This document shows positions 18,331-27,795 of a DNA stretch of 41,445 bases, piece after piece. The DNA is taken from assembly GCA_000166735.2 (NCBI GenBank), contig AEMJ01000570.1, positions 1-41,445 of the forward strand, written 5' to 3'. Every line of letters starts with the position of its first letter. Within the stretch, counting starts at the first letter, position 1. Under the pieces are notes generated by a model, which saw only the letters and a program-made list of their open reading frames with translations, made no database searches and was not told the DNA's origin. Made by a program: the position numbers and the translations under genes. The stretch is from Leuconostoc inhae KCTC 3774. Lineage in GTDB: Bacteria > Bacillota > Bacilli > Lactobacillales > Lactobacillaceae.

Positions 18331-18367
18331 GTTCTTTATTGACTTTATAAAGAACAAATAGTACTCT
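18331..18367 (+). promoter_or_regulatory. TetR operator and efflux-gene promoter
   Basis: GTTCTTTAT (18331-18339) and ATAAAGAAC (18347-18355) are perfect inverted half-sites 7 bp apart. They cover the -35 TTGACT (18339-18344) of a plus-strand promoter whose -10 (TACTCT, 18362-18367, weak) is 17 bp on. This is the expected place for repression. Confidence 0.65.
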
Positions 18368-18404
18368 ATTCACAGAAACAAAATAATAAAAAGGACATGG
18401 GAAA

Positions 18405-19782
18405 ATGAATTTTAAGCAAGTAAGAAACATATCATTAGTTTTAGCATTTGGTCTATTAGCGCCAATGTTAGATACTACAATGACTAATATTGCGATTAAC
18501 AATATTAGTCATGATTTACACACGACGCTTAACAGCGTTCAATGGATTATAACTGCCTATGTATTATCAACTAGTATTGCTGTCCCATTTTCTGGTTGGC
18601 TAACACAACATTTTAATGGTAAGTATGTTTTTTGGTTGCACAGATGATGTTTGGTTTATCATCCATAGGTGCAGCCATGAGTACAACGGTAAATGTGCTT
18701 ATATTTTATCGGATTTTTCAAGGATTTGCTGCTGGTTTAATTATGCCACTTGTTAGCAACTTGCTTGTCAATATTGCACCACGTGACTATTTTCAAAAAC
18801 TCATGATGATTGTGATGTTGCCAATAATGATTGGCCCAGTGTTCGGTCCGATTTTAGGTGCGATTATTGTAGAATATGGTAATTGGCAATGGATTTTTTG
18901 GATAAACGTGCCAATTATGCTTATAGCTGCAGCATTAAATTTTTGGATAGTCCCCAGTATTCCTGCGACTGATAAAACTACAAAAATAGATTGGCTTGGC
19001 ATTACTTTGTTAGGTTTCGGTTCTGCATCATTAATTTACGGTTTGTCGCGAGCTGGGAAACTAGCAACTTTTAACAATTCTGATACATGGTTATTTGCAA
19101 GCATCGGACTATTTGCGCTATTTATTTATGTTATTTGGGGTATTTATAAGAAAAAACAGCAGTGTTACCGTTAGTTCTTTTCAAGGCACCTGTTTATGCT
19201 GCGTCTACCGTTAATTTATTTCTGGCTGGCATTATAACAACTGGTCCCATGCTTATTCTGCCATTGTATTTTCAACAAGGCCGTGGTTTAAGCATTTTAC
19301 AAACAGGATTTTGGTTGCTCCCTCAAGGTATTGGTATGCTTTTAATTAGACCACTACTGTTAAAATTACTGGATCGCATTGGTGCTCGCTATGTTGTCTG
19401 GCTAAGTCTATCATTATCTATCTTGGGGACAATGCCATTTGGGTGGATTGATAGCAAGACAAATATTCTGGTTATCAGCGTCGTATTGTTTATTCGTGGA
19501 TTGGGTATTGGTGGTGTTATTATGCCATTAATGACAACCATATTAATGGGAATGGATAAAAAGTTGGTGCCACAAGCTAATATTGGTGCAAGAATATTTC
19601 AAAATTTGGGTGGTGCTTTCGGTTCTGCCTTAGTAGCAACTATCATATCTTCATATCTCTCAACGCATCATACATCATTAGCAAATATAATTGCTTATCA
19701 ACACGCATTCTGGTGGTCAGTTTTGTTAACTGGACTAATGATTATACCATCAATATTTTTACCAAAATACGTTGAAAAATAG
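18405..19782 (+). pseudogene. DHA2 (EmrB/QacA) family MFS drug-efflux protein, two frameshifts as read
   Basis: A proton-driven multidrug exporter of the major facilitator superfamily, about 459 residues once rejoined. Family motifs are LLAPMLDTTMTNIAINNI (helix 1, DHA2 signature), SVQWIITAYVLSTSIAVP and PIMIGPVFGPILGAII (motif C). The frame breaks at T-run 18628-18633 and A-run 19151-19156. One extra base in each gives a seamless protein (KYVFLVAQMMFG and YKKKTAVLPLVLF). The first ATG has AAGGA upstream. It is divergent from the TetR gene, which likely controls it. Probably intact in the organism; the substrate is unknown. Confidence 0.85.
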
Positions 19783-19918
19783 ACGAAAACTAATTATTTA
19801 AATATTGTTCAAATATTTTAGTACCTAGTCTAATATCGTTCGGGCCAACTAACCTGGTTGCTATTATCCATGTTTATTCTCCTTCACTCTATTTTAATAG
19901 CACAGTATATTATAAAAC

Positions 19919-19932
19919 TGTAAGCGCTTACT
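19919..19932. promoter_or_regulatory. CcpA catabolite-responsive element (cre)
   Basis: TGTAAGCGCTTACT matches the Gram-positive cre consensus TGWAARCGYTWNCW at every position. It lies about 50 bp upstream of the minus-strand stump start at 19871. The gene it controlled, presumably a carbon-use gene, is no longer there. Confidence 0.75.
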
Positions 19933-20098
19933 TAGTTAATGATCTGCTATTTTTTGTTTTTCAACGCCAAAATTCAAACAAAACAGATAAAGGGTTAAAA
20001 TATGTCAGAAAAGTACACGGAAATTGTAAAATGAAACCCATCACTGTAAACAACAGGCTGAAGAACCTTTATGGATAGTGATTGTCTAAATCAAAAAA

Positions 20099-20118
20099 GC
20101 TCAGAGGCCTCTCTGAGC
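20099..20118 (-). terminator. Terminator downstream of merR-like gene
   Basis: GCTCAGAG and CTCTGAGC form a perfect 8-bp stem with a GCCT loop. On the minus strand it is followed by six T residues. It can end transcripts from the regulator at 20353-20715. Confidence 0.65.
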
Positions 20119-20352
20119 AAACGTAGTATATCATAGTTAAACTATTGATTTCCGAACACATAAAAATTCATAATGCCAAACGAAGCTTAACTATCAGTAT
20201 TAAAGTATAAAATATTTCTTGAATTGTATTTTTCTTATAAACATGGCATGAAAGTCACAAATTAATCAATAACTACTTTTTCATTTCATTCTATCAACAT
20301 CAATTTACAACTTTGTTCCGACGATTTGCTAATTTATTAAGAGTTCTTGTGT

Positions 20353-20715
20353 TTAATTACTTATTTTTTCTTTATAATACGCCAATTTATGCTTAAGTGC
20401 CTCTTTTGCCAAATCCAGATCTCTCTGGCGATTTTGTAGCTCTACTCTATGGGTTTCAAGTATCTCCATCCTCTGATATAGAGTAGAATCTCCTGCCATT
20501 CCCAATTCAACAATTTTGCGCAGATCGGCAAGTTTCATGCCCGTTTTTAGAAAACAAGAAATATAGAAAATCCATTGAATATCGTGATCATCAAACTGAC
20601 GAATTCCTCCTGCAGAGCGTTTAATATTAACAATCAGGCCCTGTTTTTCATAATAGCGAATCTTCGAAGATGGTAAATTCAACTTTTCAGATACTTCTTT
20701 GATACTGTAAAACAT
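20353..20715 (-). CDS. MerR-family regulator, divergent from aldehyde dehydrogenase
   Basis: A 120-residue MerR protein. The winged HTH is IKEVSEKLNLPSSKIRYYEK with QGLIVNIKRSAGGIRQFDD, then a dimerising coiled coil (RMEILETHRVELQNRQRDLDLAKEALKHKLAYYKEK). There is no cysteine-rich metal-binding tail, so it belongs with the YhdM/AdhR-like regulators that often control aldehyde-stress genes. It is transcribed away from the dehydrogenase at 20996. Two identical-core operators, each set in a promoter with a 19-bp spacer, lie between the genes. Confidence 0.85.
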   Translation of the reverse strand: MFYSIKEVSEKLNLPSSKIRYYEKQGLIVNIKRSAGGIRQFDDHDIQWIFYISCFLKTGMKLADLRKIVELGMAGDSTLYQRMEILETHRVELQNRQRDLDLAKEALKHKLAYYKEKISN

Positions 20716-20787
20716 ATCCCTCTCCTTTTTTTATATTATTATTTATTTTAATGCCAAGTAGATACCATTTTTTCTATATATAAGCCT

Positions 20788-20818
20788 ACTATACAACTTA
20801 AACCGACGTTTAAGTCAA
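20788..20818 (-). promoter_or_regulatory. MerR-type promoter of the regulator gene
   Basis: Minus-strand TTGACT (20813-20818), a 19-bp spacer and TATAGT (20788-20793). The spacer holds most of the palindrome CTTAAACCGACGTTTAAG (20797-20814). A stretched spacer with a centred dyad is the hallmark of MerR-regulated promoters. Confidence 0.75.
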
Positions 20819-20938
20819 ACATTCATCTATGATTATTCAGTTATGATACTATACTACTATAAATTTAACTAAAATCGTGTTTTTGAATTGATTCAATCTA
20901 TAAATGCACAAAATCTAAACATTGTTTATATGTTTTCC

Positions 20939-20969
20939 TTTACTTCAACGTCGGTTTAAGAAGTATAGT
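20939..20969 (+). promoter_or_regulatory. MerR-type promoter of the aldehyde dehydrogenase gene
   Basis: TTTACT (20939-20944), a 19-bp spacer and TATAGT (20964-20969). The site at 20943-20960 is, on the other strand, CTTAAACCGACGTTGAAG, one base different from the site at 20797-20814. MerR activators untwist such 19-bp spacers to switch the promoter on. Confidence 0.75.
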
Positions 20970-20995
20970 AAAGAAGAAAAGAAAGGATTTTAAAA

Positions 20996-22417
20996 ATGAA
21001 AATAATTAATCAACATTTTATAAATGGTAAATTTGTGCCCTCTCACGGAACTGAAATTCAGGAATTGTATAATCCGTCTACCGGAGAAAAAATTGGTGAA
21101 GTCAGTCTTGGCGATCAAACTGACGCTCGGAATGCCATTAATGCTGCTGCTGCTGCATATAAAAAATTTTCTCAAACATCAATTGATGAACGTTGCGCCA
21201 TGCTTCAACGTTTATATGACAGTATTATGAGAAAAAAAGATTTACTAAATATAATTGCCATGAAGGAGTACGGTTCTCCTGCTGGCGCAACGAATGGACG
21301 TACCGAATTTTCTGCACAAATATTTCTAGAAATGAAAGAAGAACTACAGCATTATCCGTTTGAATATAAAGAAGGTAAAGCAACCGTTGTAATGACATCG
21401 TTGGGGGTTATTGGGGCAATCACTCCTTGGAACGCAGACTATACTCATATTGCCTCAAAGATTGCACCGGCTATAGCCACAGGAAACACAATCGTAGTAA
21501 AACCAAGTGCAATCAGCGCTCTACAAACACAGGTATTTACTGAATGCCTTGCTGATGCTGAAATACCTGATGGCGTAATAAATATAATCAATGGTCGCGG
21601 AGCAACTGTAGGTACCGAAATCGTAACAAACCCTAAGATATCCAAGGTTAATTTTACTGGAAGTACCACTGTAGGTAAAATGATTTGGAAAGAAACGGCA
21701 AACAGTATGGCTCGTATGACATTAGAGTTGGGAGGGAAATCACCCATCGTCATTTTGGAGGATGCTGACCTTGATGACGTCATATCAAAGGCACTGATTA
21801 TAGCATTCAGCAATAGTGGTCAGGCCTGCCATGCAGGAACAAGGTTGATTGTACCTGAAAGCAAACTGGATAACGTTAAATTTACTTTGTTAAATGCTCT
21901 TCCCCACTTTAAAGTAGGTCTACCAACAGATCCGGATATTCAAATTGGACCGATGGTAAGTGAAAAGCAATATCAAAGAGTACAACAGTATATCAAAATT
22001 GGAATGGAAGAAGGCGCTCATATATTAAGTGGCGGTCTAGGAAAACCTAAAGGCTTAGAAAACGGCTACTTTGTTCGACCAACTGTTTTTACAAATGTTA
22101 CTTCGGATATGACAATTGCACAAGAGGAAATTTTTGGACCTGTCCTTTCTGTATTAACATATGCAAATCAATCGGAAGCTGTAAAAATAGCAAATGACAC
22201 CATTTACGGTTTGTCTGGTTATGTTTTCGGGAAAAATATTGCAAATGCCCGAAAAGTTGCTAATCAGATAAGATCAGGCAGAGTACTAATCAATAAAGCT
22301 TACAGCGATGAACCGAAAGCTCCTTTTGGGGGAATGAAACAATCAGGAGTCGGCAGAACATCCGGCCACTACTCAATAGACGATTATCTTGAATCAAAGG
22401 CTATTTTAGATAAGTAA
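20996..22417 (+). CDS. NAD(P)-dependent aldehyde dehydrogenase
   Basis: A 473-residue cytoplasmic aldehyde dehydrogenase that oxidises an aldehyde to its acid. Visible are the cofactor site (AITPWNADYTHIASKIAPAIATGNTIVVKPS), the Gly-rich VNFTGSTTVGKMI, the general base Glu in LELGGKSP and the nucleophile Cys in SGQACHAGTRL. EEIFGPVLSV and the C-terminal PFGGMKQSGVGR are also present. Length and all catalytic motifs are normal. The AAAGGA site precedes the ATG. The divergent MerR regulator and the 19-bp promoter suggest induction by a reactive aldehyde or related stress; the substrate is not determined. A long terminator follows at 22465-22533. A 7-A run inside the gene (near 21232) is in frame. 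Confidence 0.9.
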   Translation: MKIINQHFINGKFVPSHGTEIQELYNPSTGEKIGEVSLGDQTDARNAINAAAAAYKKFSQTSIDERCAMLQRLYDSIMRKKDLLNIIAMKEYGSPAGATNGRTEFSAQIFLEMKEELQHYPFEYKEGKATVVMTSLGVIGAITPWNADYTHIASKIAPAIATGNTIVVKPSAISALQTQVFTECLADAEIPDGVINIINGRGATVGTEIVTNPKISKVNFTGSTTVGKMIWKETANSMARMTLELGGKSPIVILEDADLDDVISKALIIAFSNSGQACHAGTRLIVPESKLDNVKFTLLNALPHFKVGLPTDPDIQIGPMVSEKQYQRVQQYIKIGMEEGAHILSGGLGKPKGLENGYFVRPTVFTNVTSDMTIAQEEIFGPVLSVLTYANQSEAVKIANDTIYGLSGYVFGKNIANARKVANQIRSGRVLINKAYSDEPKAPFGGMKQSGVGRTSGHYSIDDYLESKAILDK

Positions 22418-22464
22418 TACCTACTGAGTAAAAGCTTATTTGTCAAAATTCAAATCACAAGAGC

Positions 22465-22533
22465 AAGGCTTGACCTTGAATGTCAGATATAGTTTATTAG
22501 ACTATCTGACTTTCAAGAATCATAGCCTTTTTT
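22465..22533 (+). terminator. Long-stem terminator after aldehyde dehydrogenase
   Basis: CTTGAA and TTCAAG enclose a second paired segment (GTCAGATA region with TATCTGAC), and an outer AAGGCT pairs with AGCCTT, followed by six T residues on the plus strand. Confidence 0.7.
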
Positions 22534-22767
22534 GATAAATTCGTGATTGAAATTTCTCTTAATAAAAGGTTACTGTTTAAAGTATTCACATTTTAGAGGC
22601 AAAAATGACCACTCGAATTAATTATCGCAACATTTAATAAAAATCATCATTCATTTATTGTATTTTTATTGACATTTGTTGTTTCTATATCGCTATTTTC
22701 TAGTAACTATTTAAAATCAATATCTTTTTTTGACTAATAGATGCAGTCATCAAATATGATGTCATAA
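22534..22767. other. Intergenic region with nothing recognised
   Basis: An AT-rich convergent gap between the dehydrogenase terminator and the end of the minus-strand MFS gene. No supported gene or repeat. Confidence 0.4.
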
Positions 22768-23975
22768 TTATATTCCTTTAATAATTCTTTTTTTCGTCAG
22801 TAGTAATAAACCAATGATGATAACAAAGGCTACAAGTCCAGATGAAATAAATACTTGGTAGCTTTCAAAGCGATCAAACAATAGGCCGTAACATAATCCC
22901 CCCAGGGGAATAAACAGTTGAGAAATGGCATTGATGATGGAATATACCCCACCCTGTTTATTTTCTGGCACTTCAATTTGTAAATACGTTGTCATTGCCG
23001 TATTAGCCACTACCACTATTAATCCGAAAACAACTACTAATATTCCTAGAAAGCCAATAATTATTAAATAGTTACGCGTTATTAACTCCGGAAACCCGAA
23101 TAGCACAATGATTATAGTAAAGCATAGCATTGATTGATACATCATTTTTAAGTTATCCTTAATAGTATGCACAGTCAATAGGATGCCACCTCCTATCATT
23201 GCAACACTAGTTAAACTTTCCAAAAAACTGTAAACTAATTTAGACAGAGACAGTTGCTTAATAACAAGTATGGGTAAACCAATAGTTATAGATGAGGCAA
23301 ATAAGTTTATAAACATCGCAATAATCACAAGAGATAAAATCTCTGGCCGGGCTTTGACAAATTTTATAACCATCAAAAAAGAATTTTTGTCAGTAGCTGA
23401 TAGCCTATGTAAAGGAGCTAGTTTTAGCGTCCTTGTGAATAAGATTGACATTCCGACTAGAAAAATTATGAGTGAAATAAAGAATGGTAGTGTGAGGAGA
23501 CTAAATGCTAATCCGCCTACAATAGGCCCAAGAATATTTGCAACCGAAGTAGCTGATTGAACTGATGCATTCAGTCTTTGATAGTCATATTTTTCAACTA
23601 GTTGTGTCGTAGACGCTTTTAATGTAACGATAAATAGTTCTTCACTAACACGGATAATAATCATCAAAATATAGACATATGATAGTGTACCGACATCTAA
23701 ATGATCACGAACCACGACCCAATAAACCACAAGAAATACAAATGAAATTATTTGAGCGATTAATAATATCTTCTTGTGTGAACCTGTGTCTACAATTCTG
23801 GTCATAATCGGTGTGAGCATGAGGCTGACCAATGGCCCAATAATTGTTAGTGTCCCAAAAATGAAAGCTGACCCAGTGATTTGCAGAAAGTATAATCCGA
23901 AAAAAAATTTAAAGAGGTTATCGCTAAATTAAAAACTAAACTAATTAATGATGTTTTTATAATTGTATTGAACAT
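22768..23975 (-). pseudogene. MFS_3-type efflux transporter, one N-terminal frameshift as read
   Basis: A major-facilitator exporter of the MFS_3/macrolide-efflux-like group, about 402 residues with some 12 hydrophobic helices. The long frame begins inside helix 2 or 3, so it lacks its first membrane segments. Upstream, ATG at 23975 (behind GGAAAGG) starts MFNTIIKTSLISLVFNLAIT. Adding one base to the 8-A run at 23900-23907 joins it through FFFGLYFLQITGSAFIFGTL to the rest. It is divergent from the Rgg gene at 24087, which is a plausible regulator. Probably intact in the organism; the substrate is unknown. Confidence 0.8.
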
Positions 23976-24086
23976 TATCGTCCGCCCTTTCCTTATTTCT
24001 AATTTACCATCAACTATATCTAGACATTTTATTAATATGTGTAGTATAGTTTACGTTATTAGGTACAGGCGGAGGAAATACGAATT

Positions 24087-24973
24087 ATGACAACAATTGG
24101 AGAAACGATTAAAGCAATTCGAAAACAACTCAAAAGGAAGTTTATATGGGAATTGTGTCTAGAAACTTCGCATCTCGATTAGAAAATGGACATAACAGTA
24201 TTGAATCCGAAAAATTGTTTGCCATTCTCAAACGATTAGAAGTCTCTCCAAATGAGTTTCAATTTATTCACTATAATAACTCAGAATATTGGTTTAATAA
24301 CATTTTAAATCAAATTGACAATGATGCTAGCATGAAAAATACAGCTGGGTTAATGAAAAAGCATGTGACTTTTAAAAAAAATTTATCTCTAGACAGTCAA
24401 ATTCTTGCTGCTATTGCTTATATCAAAATATATATTATTGGCAATAATCCTTTAAGAATGTCCATTGATCCTGCGTATCCCCTAAAAAAGCACTTAACTC
24501 AGACTAAAGATTGGTCTGTGTTTGAATTAAGAGCATTTGTTGATGGCATTTTTATATTTAGAAAAGATCCGTCAGAATTACTTGAATGTATGGCTAAGGT
24601 TCATGAAGTATACAAAAAGTATAAAGGATTTACAGAATATTCATATATAATCGAACAAAGTGTTGCGAGTATTGTTCTTAATTATGTTCAGATTGAACTC
24701 ACAAATTTTAACTATAATTCAAGTAATTTGCAGAAAATTACTGATAATTCTTGCTACAGTACATTAACAGATTTTACAGCTAAATTGACTATGAATTTTG
24801 CTAGATTGATCATTTTTCTCTATTTGGGATCGGATCAAAAAAGTGATGAAGCTAATTGTTATGAATTTATAAGAATGCTACAAAAACTGCAACATGATGA
24901 TTATACCGTGTTTAAAGAAATCTACAATTACCATTTACCTCTAAGTCAAAGATACCGTAAGTCACGACTATAA
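24087..24973 (+). pseudogene. Rgg/GadR/MutR-family regulator, one frameshift as read
   Basis: An Rgg-type regulator, typically a quorum-sensing or stress transcription factor with an N-terminal HTH and a helical repeat domain that can bind a short peptide. ATG 24087 has a GGAGGAAAT site. After MTTIGETIKAIRKQLK the frame breaks at the A4 run 24132-24135. One extra A gives KKEVYMGIVSRNFASRLENG, the Rgg HTH. The C-terminal domain (about residues 70-295) is all-helical, as in the family. The total of about 295 residues is normal. No short hydrophobic peptide gene was recognised next to it. It lies 111 bp from the divergent MFS gene. Confidence 0.8.
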
Positions 24974-25192
24974 TATATGACTGATGAATGGTTATCATGT
25001 AAATTTACACGTCAGCCAGCACATTTTGTAACTTATGACCAGTATCAAAATAAAATTGGTCGGCATGAGCCCAGTTCAATACCGGATTCATGTCGACCAA
25101 TTTGTTATTTAATACTTTATCCAATTTTTGAAAATCACTTCAACACATGTCATAAAATACATATATAATAAAAATAATATTTTATCTTTTGC

Positions 25193-25713
25193 TTATACAA
25201 CACGTACATCTTCATCATTTTTAACTTTTGATGCTGTTTCTTTGACAGTATTAACACCGTCTGATGTTTTTCCTTAATTGTATTACCAGCATCCGTCACA
25301 CGATCTTGCAACGACACTTGATCAGCATCAAATTCTGACTTTGTTTGAATATCAATCACTTCAACATTAAGTTCAACCAATTCTAAACTCGTTATTTCTG
25401 TAAGCTGCTTGGCAATTACCTCAGTCAATGTTTTATAAATATCGTGTGCGTTGTTCCCATAAGCCATGATAACGTTTAGGTCAACAGCAACCTGTTCTTT
25501 ACCAACTTCAACTGAAATGCCATCAACAGAATTGTCGTTGTTTACAATTTTATTTTTAATGTTAGCCATAAAACCACCATCAACACCTAGTAAACCAGGA
25601 ACATTTTCAATCGCATAACCAATAACTTTTTGAATCACTTTGTCATTAAATGTTAATTCACCCTTAGGTGTCGTCACGTTTGAACGCTGTGCATTTTTGT
25701 TTTCTGTAACCAT
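25193..25713 (-). CDS. asp23: Asp23/Gls24 family envelope stress protein, C-terminal frameshift as read
   Basis: An alkaline-shock protein of about 173 residues that forms cell-envelope-associated assemblies through AmaP. The Asp23 domain is clear: GELTFNDKVIQKVIGYAIENVPGLLGVDGGFM, then VEVGKEQVAVDLNVIMAYG and LVELNVEVIDIQT. The start is ATG 25713, eight bases after GGAGG; the longer upstream frame runs through that site. The end reads as an unrelated basic tail unless one base is added to the T-run 25267-25271. With it the protein ends KNDEDVRVV at 25193, as usual for the family. It is the last gene of the glsB-amaP-DUF2273-asp23 operon. Confidence 0.9.
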
Positions 25714-25734
25714 TATCATTTCCTCCAAGTTTGT

Positions 25735-25943
25735 TTAGCGTTGGTTTTTCCGCCGCCAATTTTCAGCTATACGCGATAAATTAATATTATTTTTTCTAGT
25801 AAATAGCCACCAAAAGCAGCTACCAGCGTTACAATGATGATAAAAATCGTGCTGAGAAAACCAACAGTCATTAACAAGGTTGCTAGAACAAAACCAGTGC
25901 CACCAGTAATCCAAATCATTGAGATATTGTTTTTGTTAATCAT
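25735..25943 (-). pseudogene. DUF2273 small membrane protein, one frameshift as read
   Basis: A short protein of about 69 residues with two hydrophobic segments (MIWITGGTGFVLATLLMTVG and FLSTIFIIIVTLVAAFGGYL), matching the DUF2273 proteins that sit between amaP and asp23 in lactic acid bacteria. The frame breaks at T-run 25790-25795. With one extra base it continues EKNNINLSRIAENWRRKNQR and stops at 25735, the basic tail expected. ATG at 25943 follows GGAGTG. Its role in the alkaline-shock complex is not established. Confidence 0.75.
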
Positions 25944-25960
25944 TTTTACACTCCAAACTG

Positions 25961-26515
25961 CTAGATAACCCGTGTCGCCTTACGCTTACCACCGGCTGCC
26001 TGATTGACCTTCATGTCGACCTTAATGGGAACGGTGTTAACGCCTGCCAATAAATCTGCTATTTTATCTGTTAAAGTGTTTGTCAATCTGGGTAATTCTG
26101 TTATCGCATATTGTTGATAGATTGAGTCTGCTACAATATGAAATCGTCTTTGATGACGTGTGTTTTTAATTTTTACTTTGATGTTCGACAATCCTTCACC
26201 TGATAATTGCGTTTGGATAAAGTGACTGATACCATCATTGCTTAATGCTAGTCGCCCGCGTTTAGTTTGACTTAATTGTATATCTGGCTTCTGTGAAGGC
26301 ATCAATAATATCACTAAAAGAATAATTATAGTTATCGCAATGAGCGTCATACCATAATAATCAACAATCGTTTGACTGCTAATTGTGATATTAATGTTTA
26401 TACGTTTTAATAAAGCCATTATTGTCAAAATAACACGTGGCCAAAGCATGATTGCTAATCCGATCAAATAACCTATGCTAAGCAAACTTAGCAGGGATTT
26501 TTGCCATTTTTTCAT
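25961..26515 (-). CDS. amaP: Alkaline shock response membrane anchor protein AmaP
   Basis: A 184-residue membrane protein that anchors Asp23. Two N-terminal hydrophobic segments lie near residues 8-27 and 50-69. The soluble part contains LALSNDGISHFIQTQLSGEGLS and DSIYQQYAITELPRL, and ends with KVDMKVNQAAGGKRKATRVI. GGGGTG precedes the ATG at 26515. It is 17 bases upstream of the DUF2273 gene and 24 bases past glsB, so one operon. Confidence 0.9.
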   Translation of the reverse strand: MKKWQKSLLSLLSIGYLIGLAIMLWPRVILTIMALLKRININITISSQTIVDYYGMTLIAITIIILLVILLMPSQKPDIQLSQTKRGRLALSNDGISHFIQTQLSGEGLSNIKVKIKNTRHQRRFHIVADSIYQQYAITELPRLTNTLTDKIADLLAGVNTVPIKVDMKVNQAAGGKRKATRVI

Positions 26516-26539
26516 ATCACACCCCTTTGTTTGGTTGCG

Positions 26540-26785
26540 TTAACGCTTTGCTCGAATGCCAAAAACAGCTGATACGATTAAGACAAGGATAACCGCACCG
26601 ATGATTGATGGGATAATTGCCATGCCAGCAAGACTAGGACCCCAATGACCAAGAATTCCTTGCCCGATTGCTGATCCAACAAGACCAGCAATAATATTAC
26701 TAATCCAACCCATAGATTCACCACGATTCGTAATTGCACCTGCAACTGCACCAATAATTGCACCAACGATTAAAGACCAAATCAT
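26540..26785 (-). CDS. glsB: GlsB/YeaQ/YmgE family stress membrane protein
   Basis: An 81-residue protein with three hydrophobic segments and the family pattern: MIWSLIVGAIIGAVAGAI, then GWISNIIAGLVGSAIGQGIL and MAIIPSIIGAVILVLIV. It was formerly called transglycosylase-associated protein. The start is ATG 26785 behind GGAGGATTATATT; an in-frame ATG further up would run through that site. It is the first gene of the alkaline-shock operon. A close paralogue starts outside the window and ends at 41301. Confidence 0.9.
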   Translation of the reverse strand: MIWSLIVGAIIGAVAGAITNRGESMGWISNIIAGLVGSAIGQGILGHWGPSLAGMAIIPSIIGAVILVLIVSAVFGIRAKR

Positions 26786-27118
26786 AATATAATCCTCCAT
26801 TCTTTTCTTGCTCAATCTAAGTAGCGCTACTTATTACCTTCCAGTATATCATTATTTCTAAAATTTCACAAACTTTAAACAAATAAATAGCCTGTTCTAT
26901 TGAGTTGGCAACGCTTACACAAAAAATATTTCACAATAGAAATAAAAAATAACAATTTTGGTTTTTTAAAATAACATTTAATCTTGATGATAATGTCATA
27001 TTTATTTTAAAAGTGCTTACTATCTAAATAAACGACGCGGTGATATACGTAACTCATAATTCAGTGTTGCTTCCCTGGGACCAATCATTTTTAGTAACAT
27101 TATGGCGCCCCCATTCTA
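26786..27118. other. Intergenic region with a possible very small gene
   Basis: It contains the promoter region of the glsB operon (not resolved by eye) and, on the minus strand at 27020-27100, a 26-codon frame MLLKMIGPREATLNYELRIS with a basic end, behind a G-rich stretch. The small frame directly follows the ABC ATPase gene; whether it is translated cannot be told. Confidence 0.3.
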
Positions 27119-27790
27119 CTATTCAACCACTACTTTACCATCAATTATTTCATAGACTCTATCTGCATATGCCCGCATTCTTAAATCATGTGTCACAATA
27201 ACAACAGCTTTATTTTCATTTTTAGCAATGCCTTTAAATAGTTTAGCCACTTCGTCTACACGTTGACTGTCTAAAGCTGACGTTGGCTCATCTGCTAATA
27301 TATAATCAGGATTAGTATATAACGCTCTTGCAATAGCCACTCTTTGTGTTTGTCCACCTGAGAGTTGGTCTGGAAATTTTGATAGTAAGTTAGTTATGCC
27401 AAGACGTTCTAAATATTGTGTGAATAAGGCTGCTGACAAGTTATTATCAGGTTTAATTCGCTTAACTAACTCAAATTGTTTTTGCACAGTTAAATATGGC
27501 ACTAAACTATAAGATTGTAAAACAAAGCCGATATGTGATAGCCTAAAGTTATCTGCTTGCTTTTTTGACAAAGTATTCAAATCACGTCCATTTAAAAGTA
27601 TTTGGCCACTAGTAGCAGCCTGTAAACCGCCGAGAATTGTGAGAAGTGTGCTTTTACCTGACCCAGAAGGACCAACAATTAAGGTTAATTCCTTAGAATT
27701 TGCAGTGAAATTAACATGATCTAAAGCCGTCACTTGACTATCCCCTGTGCCAAACAATTTTGTAACATCAATTAGTTTAAGATTACTCAT
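27119..27790 (-). CDS. ABC transporter ATP-binding protein (MacB/LolD type)
   Basis: A 223-residue ATPase that powers an FtsX-type permease. It has Walker A VGPSGSGKST, the signature LSGGQTQRVAIARAL, Walker B YILADEPTSALD and the H-loop VIVTHD, all intact. The order and the 5-bp spacing after the permease gene at 27796 show one operon with the TetR gene upstream. The likely role is export of an antimicrobial or envelope-active compound, with MacB-like coupling; the substrate is unknown. Confidence 0.9.
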   Translation of the reverse strand: MSNLKLIDVTKLFGTGDSQVTALDHVNFTANSKELTLIVGPSGSGKSTLLTILGGLQAATSGQILLNGRDLNTLSKKQADNFRLSHIGFVLQSYSLVPYLTVQKQFELVKRIKPDNNLSAALFTQYLERLGITNLLSKFPDQLSGGQTQRVAIARALYTNPDYILADEPTSALDSQRVDEVAKLFKGIAKNENKAVVIVTHDLRMRAYADRVYEIIDGKVVVE

Positions 27791-27795
27791 TATGT

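Larger units (their letters stand above)
19783..20352. other. Intergenic region holding gene stumps and a cre site
   Basis: No complete gene. On the minus strand a strong GAAGGAG site and ATG (19871) start a frame that ends after 13 codons (MDNSNQVSWPERY). Upstream of it lie a TATAAT-like box and the cre site. On the plus strand AAAGGG and an ATG near 19998 start a 10-codon frame (MSEKYTEIVK). Both look like leftover gene starts after deletions. Confidence 0.45.
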
